Of a stretch of 64,000 nucleotides of DNA, positions 56,162 to 63,967 are shown one piece after another (position 1 is the stretch's first letter; every line of letters begins with the position of its first letter). The translations under genes and the position numbers were made by a program. Source of the DNA: Terriglobia bacterium (GTDB taxonomy: Bacteria; Acidobacteriota; Terriglobia; Terriglobales; Acidobacteriaceae); NCBI GenBank assembly GCA_020073215.1, contig JAIQFO010000008.1:87836-151835 (forward strand), in the 5' to 3' direction. Below the pieces are notes generated by a model. The model did not search any database, was not told the origin of the DNA, and saw only the letters and a list, made by a program, of their open reading frames with translations.

Positions 56162-56383
56162 ATGAGTGCTGGCAAGTGGCGTCACAGCATGTGCGTCAAG
56201 TGCTTTCGCAAGCGGTGGCCCCGCCGCAAGATTTGGCCCTGGCAAGTTCTCGAGTGTGTTCGAGTTTGGGAGCAGTGCTGTTTCTGCGGGGCGAAGCACA
56301 AAGACGGCGTTCACATGAGAAAGGACCCGCGCAGTCGTGAGTTGTGCTGTGGTGTGCCTCTCGCCGTTCAAGATCAGCAATGA
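56162..56383 (+). CDS. Small Cys-rich, zinc-ribbon-like protein (tentative)
   Basis: This 73-residue frame contains CVKCF (11-15), CCFCGAKHKDGVHMRKDP (about 39-56) and CCG, spaced like a zinc-binding fold, with an Arg/Trp-rich stretch between. It is divergent from the TPR-like gene. No ribosome-binding site is clear. Another frame on the same strand (56143-56340) overlaps it but lacks motifs. Coding status rests on the Cys pattern only. Confidence 0.35.
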   Translation: MSAGKWRHSMCVKCFRKRWPRRKIWPWQVLECVRVWEQCCFCGAKHKDGVHMRKDPRSRELCCGVPLAVQDQQ

Positions 56384-56590
56384 GTGTGATCGCCTGTGGC
56401 TGTTGAAAAACTCCCTTTTCATCCGAAACAGCCAGAATTTTGGGGATAGAAAATGTCTACCCGACCCGAAAAGATCGCTTACAGCGCATCCTAACGCAAT
56501 TTTATTTTCGCGAATTTCGCGGGTAAGAGTTCTTCAACAGCCACGCCTGATTACAACATTTACGACAGTTTGATAGAATACGTGGCCAAT

Positions 56591-57058
56591 ATGAGAGGGG
56601 TTATGCAAATGCTGTTGCTGATGTTCACGGTGGTCTCGTTGGTCCTAGGAGCACAAATCTCCCCAACGTCCGCCGATAGCCGGGCGGAACAACAAGTGCG
56701 CCAAGCTAGCGACGAGGAAGTCCAGGCGTTTCTACACAATGACGCGAAAACCATGGCGCGGCTCTGGTCTGAGGACCTTGTCGTCACCAATCCGTTGAAC
56801 AAGTTCGTGACGAAACAGCAGGTGCTCGGCATGGTGCAGTCAGGATTTCTCGTAATCACCTCATACGGGCGCCGCATCGAATACGCGCACGTTTACGGCG
56901 ATACCGTGATCCTGGCGGGTAGCGAAACGGTGGTCTGGGGTGGAAAGATGCCGAATGCCGGAAAGACTGAACAACTCCGATTTACCGCGATTTGGATGAA
57001 GCAGCAGGGTCGGTTTCAAGAGATTGCCCGCCACGCGAATATCGTTCCGCAGACGTAA
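56591..57058 (+). CDS. Exported SnoaL/DUF4440-like protein
   Basis: The protein (155 residues from the ATG at 56591, or 162 from an upstream TTG-type start) has a signal peptide (MLLLMFTVVSLVLGAQ) and a nuclear-transport-factor-2-like fold: EEVQAFLHNDAKTMARLWSEDLVVTNP near residue 40, FLVITSYGRRIEYAHVYGDTVILAGSETV in the middle, and a final TAIWMKQQGRFQEIARHAN. Such proteins bind small molecules or have no known activity. It stands alone. Confidence 0.7.
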   Translation: MRGVMQMLLLMFTVVSLVLGAQISPTSADSRAEQQVRQASDEEVQAFLHNDAKTMARLWSEDLVVTNPLNKFVTKQQVLGMVQSGFLVITSYGRRIEYAHVYGDTVILAGSETVVWGGKMPNAGKTEQLRFTAIWMKQQGRFQEIARHANIVPQT

Positions 57059-57390
57059 CTCACCGCAGCAGTTCTAGCTTTTGGCGAGCGCAAACTACGC
57101 AACTGGAAGTCAAGTGGCGATAAATCGCGTTTACACTCAAAATCCCCGATCGAATGCCGGTCTGTGTCCGATACGTGGAGCCTTGCCAACCTTGTCCGCA
57201 AGGTCGAGTTCAAACTTTGACACTCTAGCGATGCCGCAAGTCCTTCCAATCAAATGCCCCTTTAGCGGCTGAGCGGCGAGTGCAGTGCAATCCTTATTTG
57301 GTGTGCCCTGGTTCGTCGTAACGAAAAGGGTGCTGCACTCAATAACTTCGCTAGTACCGTGACCGCATGATGATTACGGCGTGGAATACG

Positions 57391-57489
57391 AGTAGCGCCG
57401 GCATCTTGCCGGCTGTCCCGAGGGCGTCTCGCCCTCGGCGCGGCGGGCGAAGACGCCCGCCGGACAGCCGCCGGGACGGCGGCGCTACT
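57391..57489. repeat. Large REP-like palindromic element
   Basis: Outer arms AGTAGCGCCG and CGGCGCTACT bracket several GC-rich hairpins, including GCCGGCATCTTGCCGGC, GGGCGTCTCGCCC and GGGCGAAGACGCCC, plus CGGCTGTCC/GGACAGCCG. The GGCTGTCC arms are shared with the element at 51-95. It is the only structured item in the 659-bp gap 57059-57717; no gene is seen in the rest. Confidence 0.8.
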
Positions 57490-57717
57490 TTCTGGTGAAA
57501 AGGTACAAATCACGTGGTCGCGGCGCTAGAGCATTGCATACTGGCGAAGGTCGGTGTATGTTATCGGTCAATTGTTGAAGTCGAAACTGTGAGGGCGTGG
57601 GGAAGCCTCCGGTAAACAAACCCAAGAAGTGAAGGCTGCTGCTGGCCAGCCAGCGACCGCCGATTTCACCTTTACGGCGAAGTGGAGAAAAAGAACAAGG
57701 GAATTCCTGCTTAGGCC

Positions 57718-58464
57718 ATGGCAACTCTGAGTCCTCCGGTAACGGTGCACGTGCCCCACACAGGTAGAGATGGAGGCAGTTCTCTTCCCCCTGTTTTTGG
57801 TGGTGGCGGGGACGGTGGGCGTAGCGACGGGTCTCCTGACTATGCCTCGCGTCTGCGGCGCGCCCGCCTTGGCCTGGCCGTGGCCATCGCTCCCATCGTA
57901 ATGTTGTTCGTTTCCTTTACCAGCGCCTACATGGTGCGTAAGGGACTGCCCACACTGGACGAAAAGACGGGTACCTATGTTCGTGATTGGACTCCCGTCA
58001 ACCTTCCGATCGCGCTGCTCCTGGTAAACACCGGATTGCTCTTGTTCAGCAGCATTGCAGCGGAATTAGCCCGCCGGCAGATCACTCGGCAGGCCGCATT
58101 AGATTCAGTTGGCTCCATTCCTGGCGTTTCTCTCGGCCCGGGGAAAGGCTTTCCCTGGCTGGGAATTACGGTCGTGCTGGGTGGCGGCTTTCTGGCCGGG
58201 CAGTGGTTCGCATGGCATCTGCTGGCCGAGCGCGGGGTTTACCTGGCAACCAGCGCCAGCAGTGCGTTCGTGTATTTGCTCACCGCTACTCACGCTGTCC
58301 ACCTTTTGGGTGGCATGCTGGTGTTGCTCTATGCCGCAACCGTTTCCCTGCTCCAGAAGCCGGTTGCAGAGCGGCGCATCGTGGTGGACGTGACTGCCTG
58401 GTATTGGCATTTCATGTTTCTGTTGTGGGTCTACATTTTTGCTCTTTTGTGGTTTGTCCGGTAG
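57718..58464 (+). CDS. Haem-copper oxidase subunit III-like protein, first copy (branch 2)
   Basis: The 248-residue protein has five to six helices with subunit III landmarks: AIAPIVMLFVSFTSAYMV, LLLVNTGLLLFSSIAAELA, GQWFAWHLLAERGVYLATSASSAFVYLLTATHAVHLLGG and the C-terminal WYWHFMFLLWVYIFALLWFV. The Gly-rich 45-residue N-terminus is unusual. It opens the branch 2 oxidase cluster, while a second subunit III gene lies at 61196. One of them may serve a different role or form a heterodimer-like assembly. Confidence 0.85.
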   Translation: MATLSPPVTVHVPHTGRDGGSSLPPVFGGGGDGGRSDGSPDYASRLRRARLGLAVAIAPIVMLFVSFTSAYMVRKGLPTLDEKTGTYVRDWTPVNLPIALLLVNTGLLLFSSIAAELARRQITRQAALDSVGSIPGVSLGPGKGFPWLGITVVLGGGFLAGQWFAWHLLAERGVYLATSASSAFVYLLTATHAVHLLGGMLVLLYAATVSLLQKPVAERRIVVDVTAWYWHFMFLLWVYIFALLWFVR

Positions 58465-58495
58465 CAGATAAGTCTGTTCCGCGGGGGATGTAACC

Positions 58496-59299
58496 ATGGG
58501 CAAAGCGTTCGCCGTAGTGCTGACGATCATCACCACGGTCACTGTCGCAATCCTTGTCTCACGACATTGGTGGTTTCCCACAGTGGCCTCGGCTCATGGT
58601 GGCGCGATGGACCACCAGTTCGTGGAGACCTTCGTCGGCGCCGCCATCGGATTCATCCTCGCCCAGTTGTGTCTGGCCGCTTTTGCCTGGAAATTCGGAG
58701 AGCGGAAGGGCGAAACCCGTCAGGTCCGCATCTTCCCTGGCGGCGTGAAATGGCTGGTCGTACTCGCCCTGGTTTATGTCGGGTCGGAGATTATCTTGCT
58801 GGAGTTTGTGGGGCAGAAGGTTTGGGCCGCTATGTACTTCACTCCGGCGGCGGCTGATTCTCTCCAGGTTCAAGTACTCGCCGGACAGTTTGCCTTCTCC
58901 TTTCGCTATCCCGGACCCGACGGCAAGTTCGGCCCCATCCACACCGATAAGATTGACGAAACCAAAGGGAATATGTTCGGCATTGACCAATCCGACCCCG
59001 AATCCAAGGACGATATTGTGACCGTGGAGTTGGGGGTTCCGGTGAACAAGCCGGTGGAACTGCTGCTGAACTCCAAAGACGTGGGTCACGGGTTCTATGT
59101 GCCGGAAATGCGCATTCAGCAAGACATTGTTCCCGGGATGCAGATTCCGCTGCACTTCACCCCAACCAAGATCGGCAAGTACGACATCACCTGCAACCAG
59201 CTCTGTGGTCTCGGCCACCACACGATGCGGGCTTTCCTCGACGTGATGTCGGAGGAGGATTATCAGAAATGGATAGTCGAACAGGCCAGCTTGCAGTAA
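58496..59299 (+). CDS. Cytochrome c oxidase subunit II (branch 2)
   Basis: The 267-residue subunit has two or three N-terminal helices and a CuA domain: VGHGFYVPEMRIQQD supplies the first His, and Cys233, Cys237, His241 and Met244 (CNQLCGLGHHTM) complete the site. Unlike the branch 1 CoxB it ends right after this domain, with no fused cytochrome c, so it needs a soluble donor such as the cupredoxin or cytochrome of this locus. It is 31 bp after the first subunit III gene. Confidence 0.93.
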   Translation: MGKAFAVVLTIITTVTVAILVSRHWWFPTVASAHGGAMDHQFVETFVGAAIGFILAQLCLAAFAWKFGERKGETRQVRIFPGGVKWLVVLALVYVGSEIILLEFVGQKVWAAMYFTPAAADSLQVQVLAGQFAFSFRYPGPDGKFGPIHTDKIDETKGNMFGIDQSDPESKDDIVTVELGVPVNKPVELLLNSKDVGHGFYVPEMRIQQDIVPGMQIPLHFTPTKIGKYDITCNQLCGLGHHTMRAFLDVMSEEDYQKWIVEQASLQ

Positions 59300-59361
59300 T
59301 GATTTCTGGCGACAGCGGCGGCGAGGACGAAGACGCGCTGGCGCAGGGAAGGTAACCGACG

Positions 59362-61140
59362 ATGGCAAACATGCCCATGGACGCGCAACAACACCACCAC
59401 ACGGCGCCAACCGGTTTCATCCGCAAGTACATCTTCAGCCTCGACCACAAGGTGATTGGCAAACAGTACTACTTCCTTGCGATCGTATCGGTGTTCCTGG
59501 GAATGGTGCTTTCGTGGCTGGTGCGGATTCACCTGGTTTGGCCAAGCGTTCATATCTGGGGATTGGGTTCCTTTTCGCCCGCTGGAGCGCCCGGGGGCGT
59601 AATTACACCGGAGTATTACCTGTCGCTGCTGACGCTCCATGGCACGCTGATGGTGTTCTTTGTGCTGACCACGGCGCCCCAGGCCGGGTTCGGCAACTAT
59701 GCTCTGCCCATTCAGATTGGCGCCGAAGATATGGCGTTCCCCACCTTGAACATGCTTTCGTTCTGGGTCACGTTTTTGGCACTTTGCTCCTTAGTCGCCA
59801 CCCTGTTCGTCAAGGACGGTCCTCCGATTTCGGGCTGGACGGCGTACCCGCCGCTCAGCGCCGTGGGTAGCGTTGCAGGGCCGGGGCAGGGATTGGGGCA
59901 GGATCTCTGGGCCGTTTCCATAGCGCTTTTTTGCATAGGCTCTTTGCTCGGCGCTTTAAACTTCATTACGACGACAATAGACTTGCGATGCCAGGGCATG
60001 ACCCTCACGCGCATGCCGGTGACCTGTTGGGCCTGGCTCGTCACTGCAATCCTTAGCCTGTTGAGCTTCGCGGTTCTATTTGCGGCGTGCGTTCTGCTGA
60101 TCCTTGACCGTAATGCCGGCACGAGTTTCTTCGTCCCTGGTGGCTCGTTGGTCAACGGCCAGCTGCAAAACCACTCTGGTGGTTCACCCTTGCTGTGGCA
60201 ACATCTGTTCTGGTTCTTCGGGCATCCCGAGGTGTACATCGCAATCGTGCCCGGTTTTGGGCTGATCTCGCATGTGCTCTCGGTTTTTTCCCGCAAACCC
60301 GTTCTCGGCTATAAATTAATTGTCGCTTGCCTTCTAGGGATTGGGTTCCTCAGCTTCACCGTCTGGGGACATCACATGTTCGTCAGCGGGATGAGCCCCT
60401 ATTCCGGCTTCCTGTTCTCGATCCCGACATTGATTATCACCATACCCGCTACCATCGTCACCTTGCTTTGGTTGGGTACAGTTTTCGGCGGGAGACTGCG
60501 TTTCACCACTTCCATGATGTTTGCCTTGGGCTTCATCTCGGTATTTGTGACCGGCGGCTTGGGTGGCATGTTCCTGGCGCAGCCCTCGCTCGACATCTTT
60601 CTCCATGGAACCTACTTCGTCGTAGGACATTTCCACATGGTCATGGGAGTGGCGGCGATCTTCGGCATGTTCGCCGGCACCTACTTCTGGTTCCCGAAGA
60701 TGTTTGGCCGCATGATGAATGAACGGTTGGGCAAAACGCATTTCTGGATCACGTTTGTCGGCGTCTACTGCATCTTCATGCCGATGCACTTCATTGGCCT
60801 GGAAGGCATGCCTCGCCGGTACTCGAGTTTCGTCAACGAGGTGATGCAACCCCTCATGCCCGTGCACAAATTCATGACCATCGCGGCGCTGATTACGGGT
60901 GCGACCCAGTTCCTCTTCTTTATCAATCTTTTCTGGAGCATGTACAAGGGACCCAAGGCGACTGAGAACCCTTGGGAATCCACGACTCTGGAGTGGACCG
61001 TGCCGTCTCCACCGCCGTTTGATAATTTCGGAGGCAAGCATCCCGTGGTTTCTCACGATGCTTATGAATACGGAGATGTAAAGAACGGGAAAGACTATGT
61101 CATGCAGACTGATCCCGCGGGGCAGCCGGCAAGCAGTTAG
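59362..61140 (+). CDS. Cytochrome c oxidase subunit I, A1-type haem-copper oxidase
   Basis: The 592-residue catalytic subunit has haem ligands in HGTLMVFFV and HFHMVMG, CuB ligand His288 and cross-linked Tyr292 in FGHPEVY, and WGHHMF. Glu290 in GHPEV is the D-channel proton donor that defines subfamily A1, unlike the YSHPAV of the branch 1 enzyme. An insert of about 25 residues (GTSFFVPGGSLVNGQLQN) precedes the haem-copper helix. It follows coxB by 62 bp. Confidence 0.96.
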   Translation: MANMPMDAQQHHHTAPTGFIRKYIFSLDHKVIGKQYYFLAIVSVFLGMVLSWLVRIHLVWPSVHIWGLGSFSPAGAPGGVITPEYYLSLLTLHGTLMVFFVLTTAPQAGFGNYALPIQIGAEDMAFPTLNMLSFWVTFLALCSLVATLFVKDGPPISGWTAYPPLSAVGSVAGPGQGLGQDLWAVSIALFCIGSLLGALNFITTTIDLRCQGMTLTRMPVTCWAWLVTAILSLLSFAVLFAACVLLILDRNAGTSFFVPGGSLVNGQLQNHSGGSPLLWQHLFWFFGHPEVYIAIVPGFGLISHVLSVFSRKPVLGYKLIVACLLGIGFLSFTVWGHHMFVSGMSPYSGFLFSIPTLIITIPATIVTLLWLGTVFGGRLRFTTSMMFALGFISVFVTGGLGGMFLAQPSLDIFLHGTYFVVGHFHMVMGVAAIFGMFAGTYFWFPKMFGRMMNERLGKTHFWITFVGVYCIFMPMHFIGLEGMPRRYSSFVNEVMQPLMPVHKFMTIAALITGATQFLFFINLFWSMYKGPKATENPWESTTLEWTVPSPPPFDNFGGKHPVVSHDAYEYGDVKNGKDYVMQTDPAGQPASS

Positions 61141-61195
61141 TTGAGCCTGTCGCAGTAGAGTGACAAAGTAAATTCAGGACGGGGCGAACCAGAAT

Positions 61196-61855
61196 ATGGC
61201 GTCTTCTTCAGACGGTTCTTCACTTTCAGCAGCAGAAGTTCATGGTGGTCAGGGTATCGGTGTTTGGGGTGGCGGAGCGTCGCCTTACGCCATACCCTCG
61301 AAGAAACTGGGAATGTGGCTGTTTATTGTTTCTGATGCCATCACGTTCTCGGCCGTAATTTTTGCTTATGGATATTTGCGGCTCGCAGCCGCGGATTGGC
61401 CGCGACCGTTCGTGGCGGCGAGTATCGGCAACGCGACCGTGATGACTTTCGTGTTGCTCTCCAGCAGCGTTGCCATGGTTCTGGCGGTCAGAGCCTCGAG
61501 CTTGGGCAAAGTCAGCGGCGCGGTAGGGTGGCTGGTGGCGACTGCCCTGGGCGGGGTGGTTTTTGACATTCTGCATATTCGCGAGTGGCTAGGCCTTATC
61601 GGCGAGGGTGTCCGTCCTTTTCACAACCCCTGGGGCACGCCGATGTTCGGGGCTGCATTCTTCACCATGACGGGGCTTCACATGCTTCACGTCACCATTG
61701 GTGTTGTATATCTGCTGGTCGTCGCCGTCGGCTTTGGGCGGAGAAAGTTCTCTGCCACGGATGTGGAGGTGAGCGGCCTCTACTGGCACTTCGTTGATTT
61801 GGTATGGATGTTCATCTTCCCGCTGGTCTATTTGCTGTCAGCGAAAACGGCCTAG
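61196..61855 (+). CDS. Cytochrome c oxidase subunit III, second copy (branch 2)
   Basis: The 219-residue subunit III has the core helices LGMWLFIVSDAITFSAVIF, VLLSSSVAMVLAVRA, FFTMTGLHMLHVTIGVVYLL and GLYWHFVDLVWMFIFPLVYLL. It is closer to the branch 1 coxC than to the copy at 57718. Its TAG stop (61853-61855) lies in the left edge of a hairpin element. Confidence 0.93.
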   Translation: MASSSDGSSLSAAEVHGGQGIGVWGGGASPYAIPSKKLGMWLFIVSDAITFSAVIFAYGYLRLAAADWPRPFVAASIGNATVMTFVLLSSSVAMVLAVRASSLGKVSGAVGWLVATALGGVVFDILHIREWLGLIGEGVRPFHNPWGTPMFGAAFFTMTGLHMLHVTIGVVYLLVVAVGFGRRKFSATDVEVSGLYWHFVDLVWMFIFPLVYLLSAKTA

Positions 61856-61990
61856 GGTGTGTTTCATAAATGGGCTTTGCAGAACGGAAAGTGTGGCCCT
61901 CAGCGGCTAAAGCCCAGTGTTTGTGTGGCTCGTGGCGGCACGGCTGAAGCCGTGCCCTACCCAAACCTGATTTGTGAAACAGGCTCTTAG
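61850..61990. repeat. Hairpin mosaic element, copy F
   Basis: Outer arms TGTTTCA (61859-61865) and TGAAACA (61975-61981) pair and are extended by CCTAG/CTTAGG. Hairpins GGC-TAAA-GCC (61905-61914) and GGCACGGC-TGAA-GCCGTGCC (61937-61956) lie inside. It shares CCCTCAGCGGCTAAAGCC with the element at 41280. It separates coxC from coxD in what otherwise would be a tight operon. Confidence 0.8.
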
Positions 61991-62009
61991 GATAGGAAAG
62001 GATCGAAAC

Positions 62010-62315
62010 ATGGAGCACGCGGAAACTGCTGGATTAAAAATCGTCTTCTCGGTGTGGTTTGGCTTGCTCGGGTTGACCGTACTCGAAGTGATTCTCGCCT
62101 ATCGTCAATTGCCCTTACAGACCATGCTCACCGTCTTGATGTTCTTGTCCGTCATTAAAGCGGCATTGATTATTGCCTACTTCATGCACCTGCGGTATGA
62201 GCAGGCAAGCCTCTTTGTGACGCTGATTCCGGCACTGGTCTTCATACTGATCATGATGACAGCTATCTTCGCCGACAGTTCGCGGCTGGCGCATATGCGA
62301 TCGCTGGTTCAGTAA
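62010..62315 (+). CDS. Cytochrome c oxidase subunit IV (branch 2)
   Basis: The 101-residue protein has three helices and the prokaryotic subunit IV core VLMFLSVIKAALIIAYFMHLRYE. The ATG at 62010 follows GGAAAGGA. It resembles the branch 1 CoxD at 35299 in length and layout. Confidence 0.9.
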   Translation: MEHAETAGLKIVFSVWFGLLGLTVLEVILAYRQLPLQTMLTVLMFLSVIKAALIIAYFMHLRYEQASLFVTLIPALVFILIMMTAIFADSSRLAHMRSLVQ

Positions 62316-62395
62316 ACCTGGTTCAGTAGATCACTGGTGCAGTAACGAGCGCCGCTGTGCTGAACGGCGTAGCGCCTCGAAAGAAAGCGTGCATT

Positions 62396-62716
62396 ATGGA
62401 CGGCCGGCCAGACTCGGGAAAGCTCAAAACACCATCGATCCGACGCGTACTCATTCACCTGATCGGCTCATGGCTGCTGGTATTGGGCGCGGGAAATCAG
62501 CTCTATGGCCAAAGTTGTGCCATGTGCTACACGAGTGTCGCCGGTGGCGGCAAGTCCATCATTCACGCTTTGCAGGGAGGTATCATCGTTTTGCTGATTC
62601 CCCCGGTGCTGCTCTTTTCAGGGCTCACGATTCTGCTGTTCCGCTGGAGAACATCCACTTCGAGCCGAACCCGGCTATCGGAGCGTCTATTAGAACTAGG
62701 GGATTCCGGGGGATGA
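62396..62716 (+). CDS. Small membrane protein with CAMCY motif
   Basis: The 106-residue protein has a signal-like helix (VLIHLIGSWLLVLGAGNQLYG), then SCAMCYTSVAGGG at about 41-53 and a second helix (IIVLLIPPVLLFSGLTILLF) with an Arg-rich tail. The CxxC pair just outside the membrane could bind copper or haem during oxidase assembly, which is inference. Its stop overlaps the hemH start by ATGA, so the two are translationally coupled. Confidence 0.65.
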   Translation: MDGRPDSGKLKTPSIRRVLIHLIGSWLLVLGAGNQLYGQSCAMCYTSVAGGGKSIIHALQGGIIVLLIPPVLLFSGLTILLFRWRTSTSSRTRLSERLLELGDSGG

Positions 62717-63729
62717 CGTGCACATCACGGCGTCTGGGTGTAGTTCTGTTTCAGCTGGGCGGACCCGACCGCCTGGAAGATATCGAGCCTTTTCTTTATA
62801 ACCTTTTCTGCGATCCCGATATCATTGACTTCCCCTTTGCTCGCATCGGGCGCAGGCCCCTGGCCAAATTGATTTCGACGACGCGAGCGCGTAAGGTCGA
62901 GCACCACTACGCGGCCATTGGCGGAGGATCGCCCATCCGCCGCTTCACCGAACGGCAGGCCCGGGCTCTCGAGGCAGAGCTTTCGAGCCGGGGAATCGAT
63001 GCCCGCTGCTTCGTGGCCATGCGCTACTGGCATCCGTTTACGAGCGAGGCGATTCAGCAACTGCGAGCGGCGCGGTGCGACGAAGTCGTGTTGCTGCCGC
63101 TCTATCCGCAGTATTCGTCGACCACGACGGGCTCGAGTTTGAATGAGTGGCGCAAGCATTTTTACGACGACATGCCCGTGTACTGCGTGGAGAATTTCTA
63201 CCGGCACGAGGCCTATCTTGACGCCGTGATTGAAAAAGTTGACGAAGCGCTGGCGCGGTTCGCCGTGCCGGAGCGGGTGGAGATTGTGTTCAGCGCGCAC
63301 AGCGTGCCCGTTTCGGTGATTGAGAAGGGCGATCCTTACCAGCGGCAGATTGAAGACACGGTACGCCTCCTGGTGCACCGCGGCGGATGGGGCAACCGGC
63401 ACCGGCTCTGCTATCAGAGCAAGGTGGGAGCAAGCAAGTGGCTGCAGCCTTCGCTACACCGCACGTTGCACGATCTAGCGGCGGAACAGGCTCGCGAGGT
63501 TTGCGTCGTGCCGGTGGCGTTCGTCTCCGATCACGTGGAGACGCTAGGCGAAATTGATCACACGGCCCGCGAAGAAGTGCGCCGGCTGGGCATCGCGCAA
63601 TTTGAAATGAGCGCGGGGCTGAACGATTCCCCGAAATTCATCCAAGCCCTGGGCCAGATTGTGTTGCGGGCCATGGGCGAGTCGGTTCAGCGATTCATTC
63701 CGGCATTGCATCGTGGATTTCTTGCGTGA
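62713..63729 (+). CDS. hemH: Ferrochelatase HemH
   Basis: This 338-residue enzyme inserts Fe(II) into porphyrin at the end of haem synthesis. The active-site residues are His196 (FSAHSVPV) and Glu276 (DHVETLGEID); QSKVGASKWLQP and LPLYPQYSSTTTG are also typical. An upstream frame would extend the protein, but the conserved domain starts right after the ATG at 62713, which overlaps the previous stop. Its presence ends an operon whose oxidase needs haem A. Confidence 0.95.
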   Translation: MTCTSRRLGVVLFQLGGPDRLEDIEPFLYNLFCDPDIIDFPFARIGRRPLAKLISTTRARKVEHHYAAIGGGSPIRRFTERQARALEAELSSRGIDARCFVAMRYWHPFTSEAIQQLRAARCDEVVLLPLYPQYSSTTTGSSLNEWRKHFYDDMPVYCVENFYRHEAYLDAVIEKVDEALARFAVPERVEIVFSAHSVPVSVIEKGDPYQRQIEDTVRLLVHRGGWGNRHRLCYQSKVGASKWLQPSLHRTLHDLAAEQAREVCVVPVAFVSDHVETLGEIDHTAREEVRRLGIAQFEMSAGLNDSPKFIQALGQIVLRAMGESVQRFIPALHRGFLA

Positions 63730-63919
63730 GTAGCCCCGGGTGCTTTCCGGCGGTGTGTGGTGGCGGGACTCCGCCCCACAAGCGCTAACTTAAGCAGGTC
63801 GGGCTAAAGGTTGCCCCTTCAGGCTGGTTTCTGGGCGGTAACTTCCGGGTAGCCGACAATCCACCCTGAACGGCACAATGCGGCCTTGGCGATATTCCAT
63901 AATTTCAAAGTTTGGAAGC

Positions 63920-63957
63920 AGGAGGGCTCGTTGTTTCGTACGGATGCGAGCCCTCCT
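63920..63957 (-). terminator. Hairpin after the barrel gene at the window edge
   Basis: AGGAGGGCTCG (63920-63930) and CGAGCCCTCCT (63947-63957) are perfect 11-bp arms. The hairpin lies 10 bp beyond the stop of the minus-strand gene that runs off the window. The following sequence has few T residues, so termination would be weak or factor-assisted. The rest of 63730-63967 shows no gene. Confidence 0.6.
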
Positions 63958-63967
63958 GAACACGGGG

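Noticed and set aside
62389..62712. A 108-codon N-terminal extension of HemH
   Set aside because: Ferrochelatase homology begins at the ATG at 62713, which overlaps the stop of a better-supported membrane protein gene in another frame.
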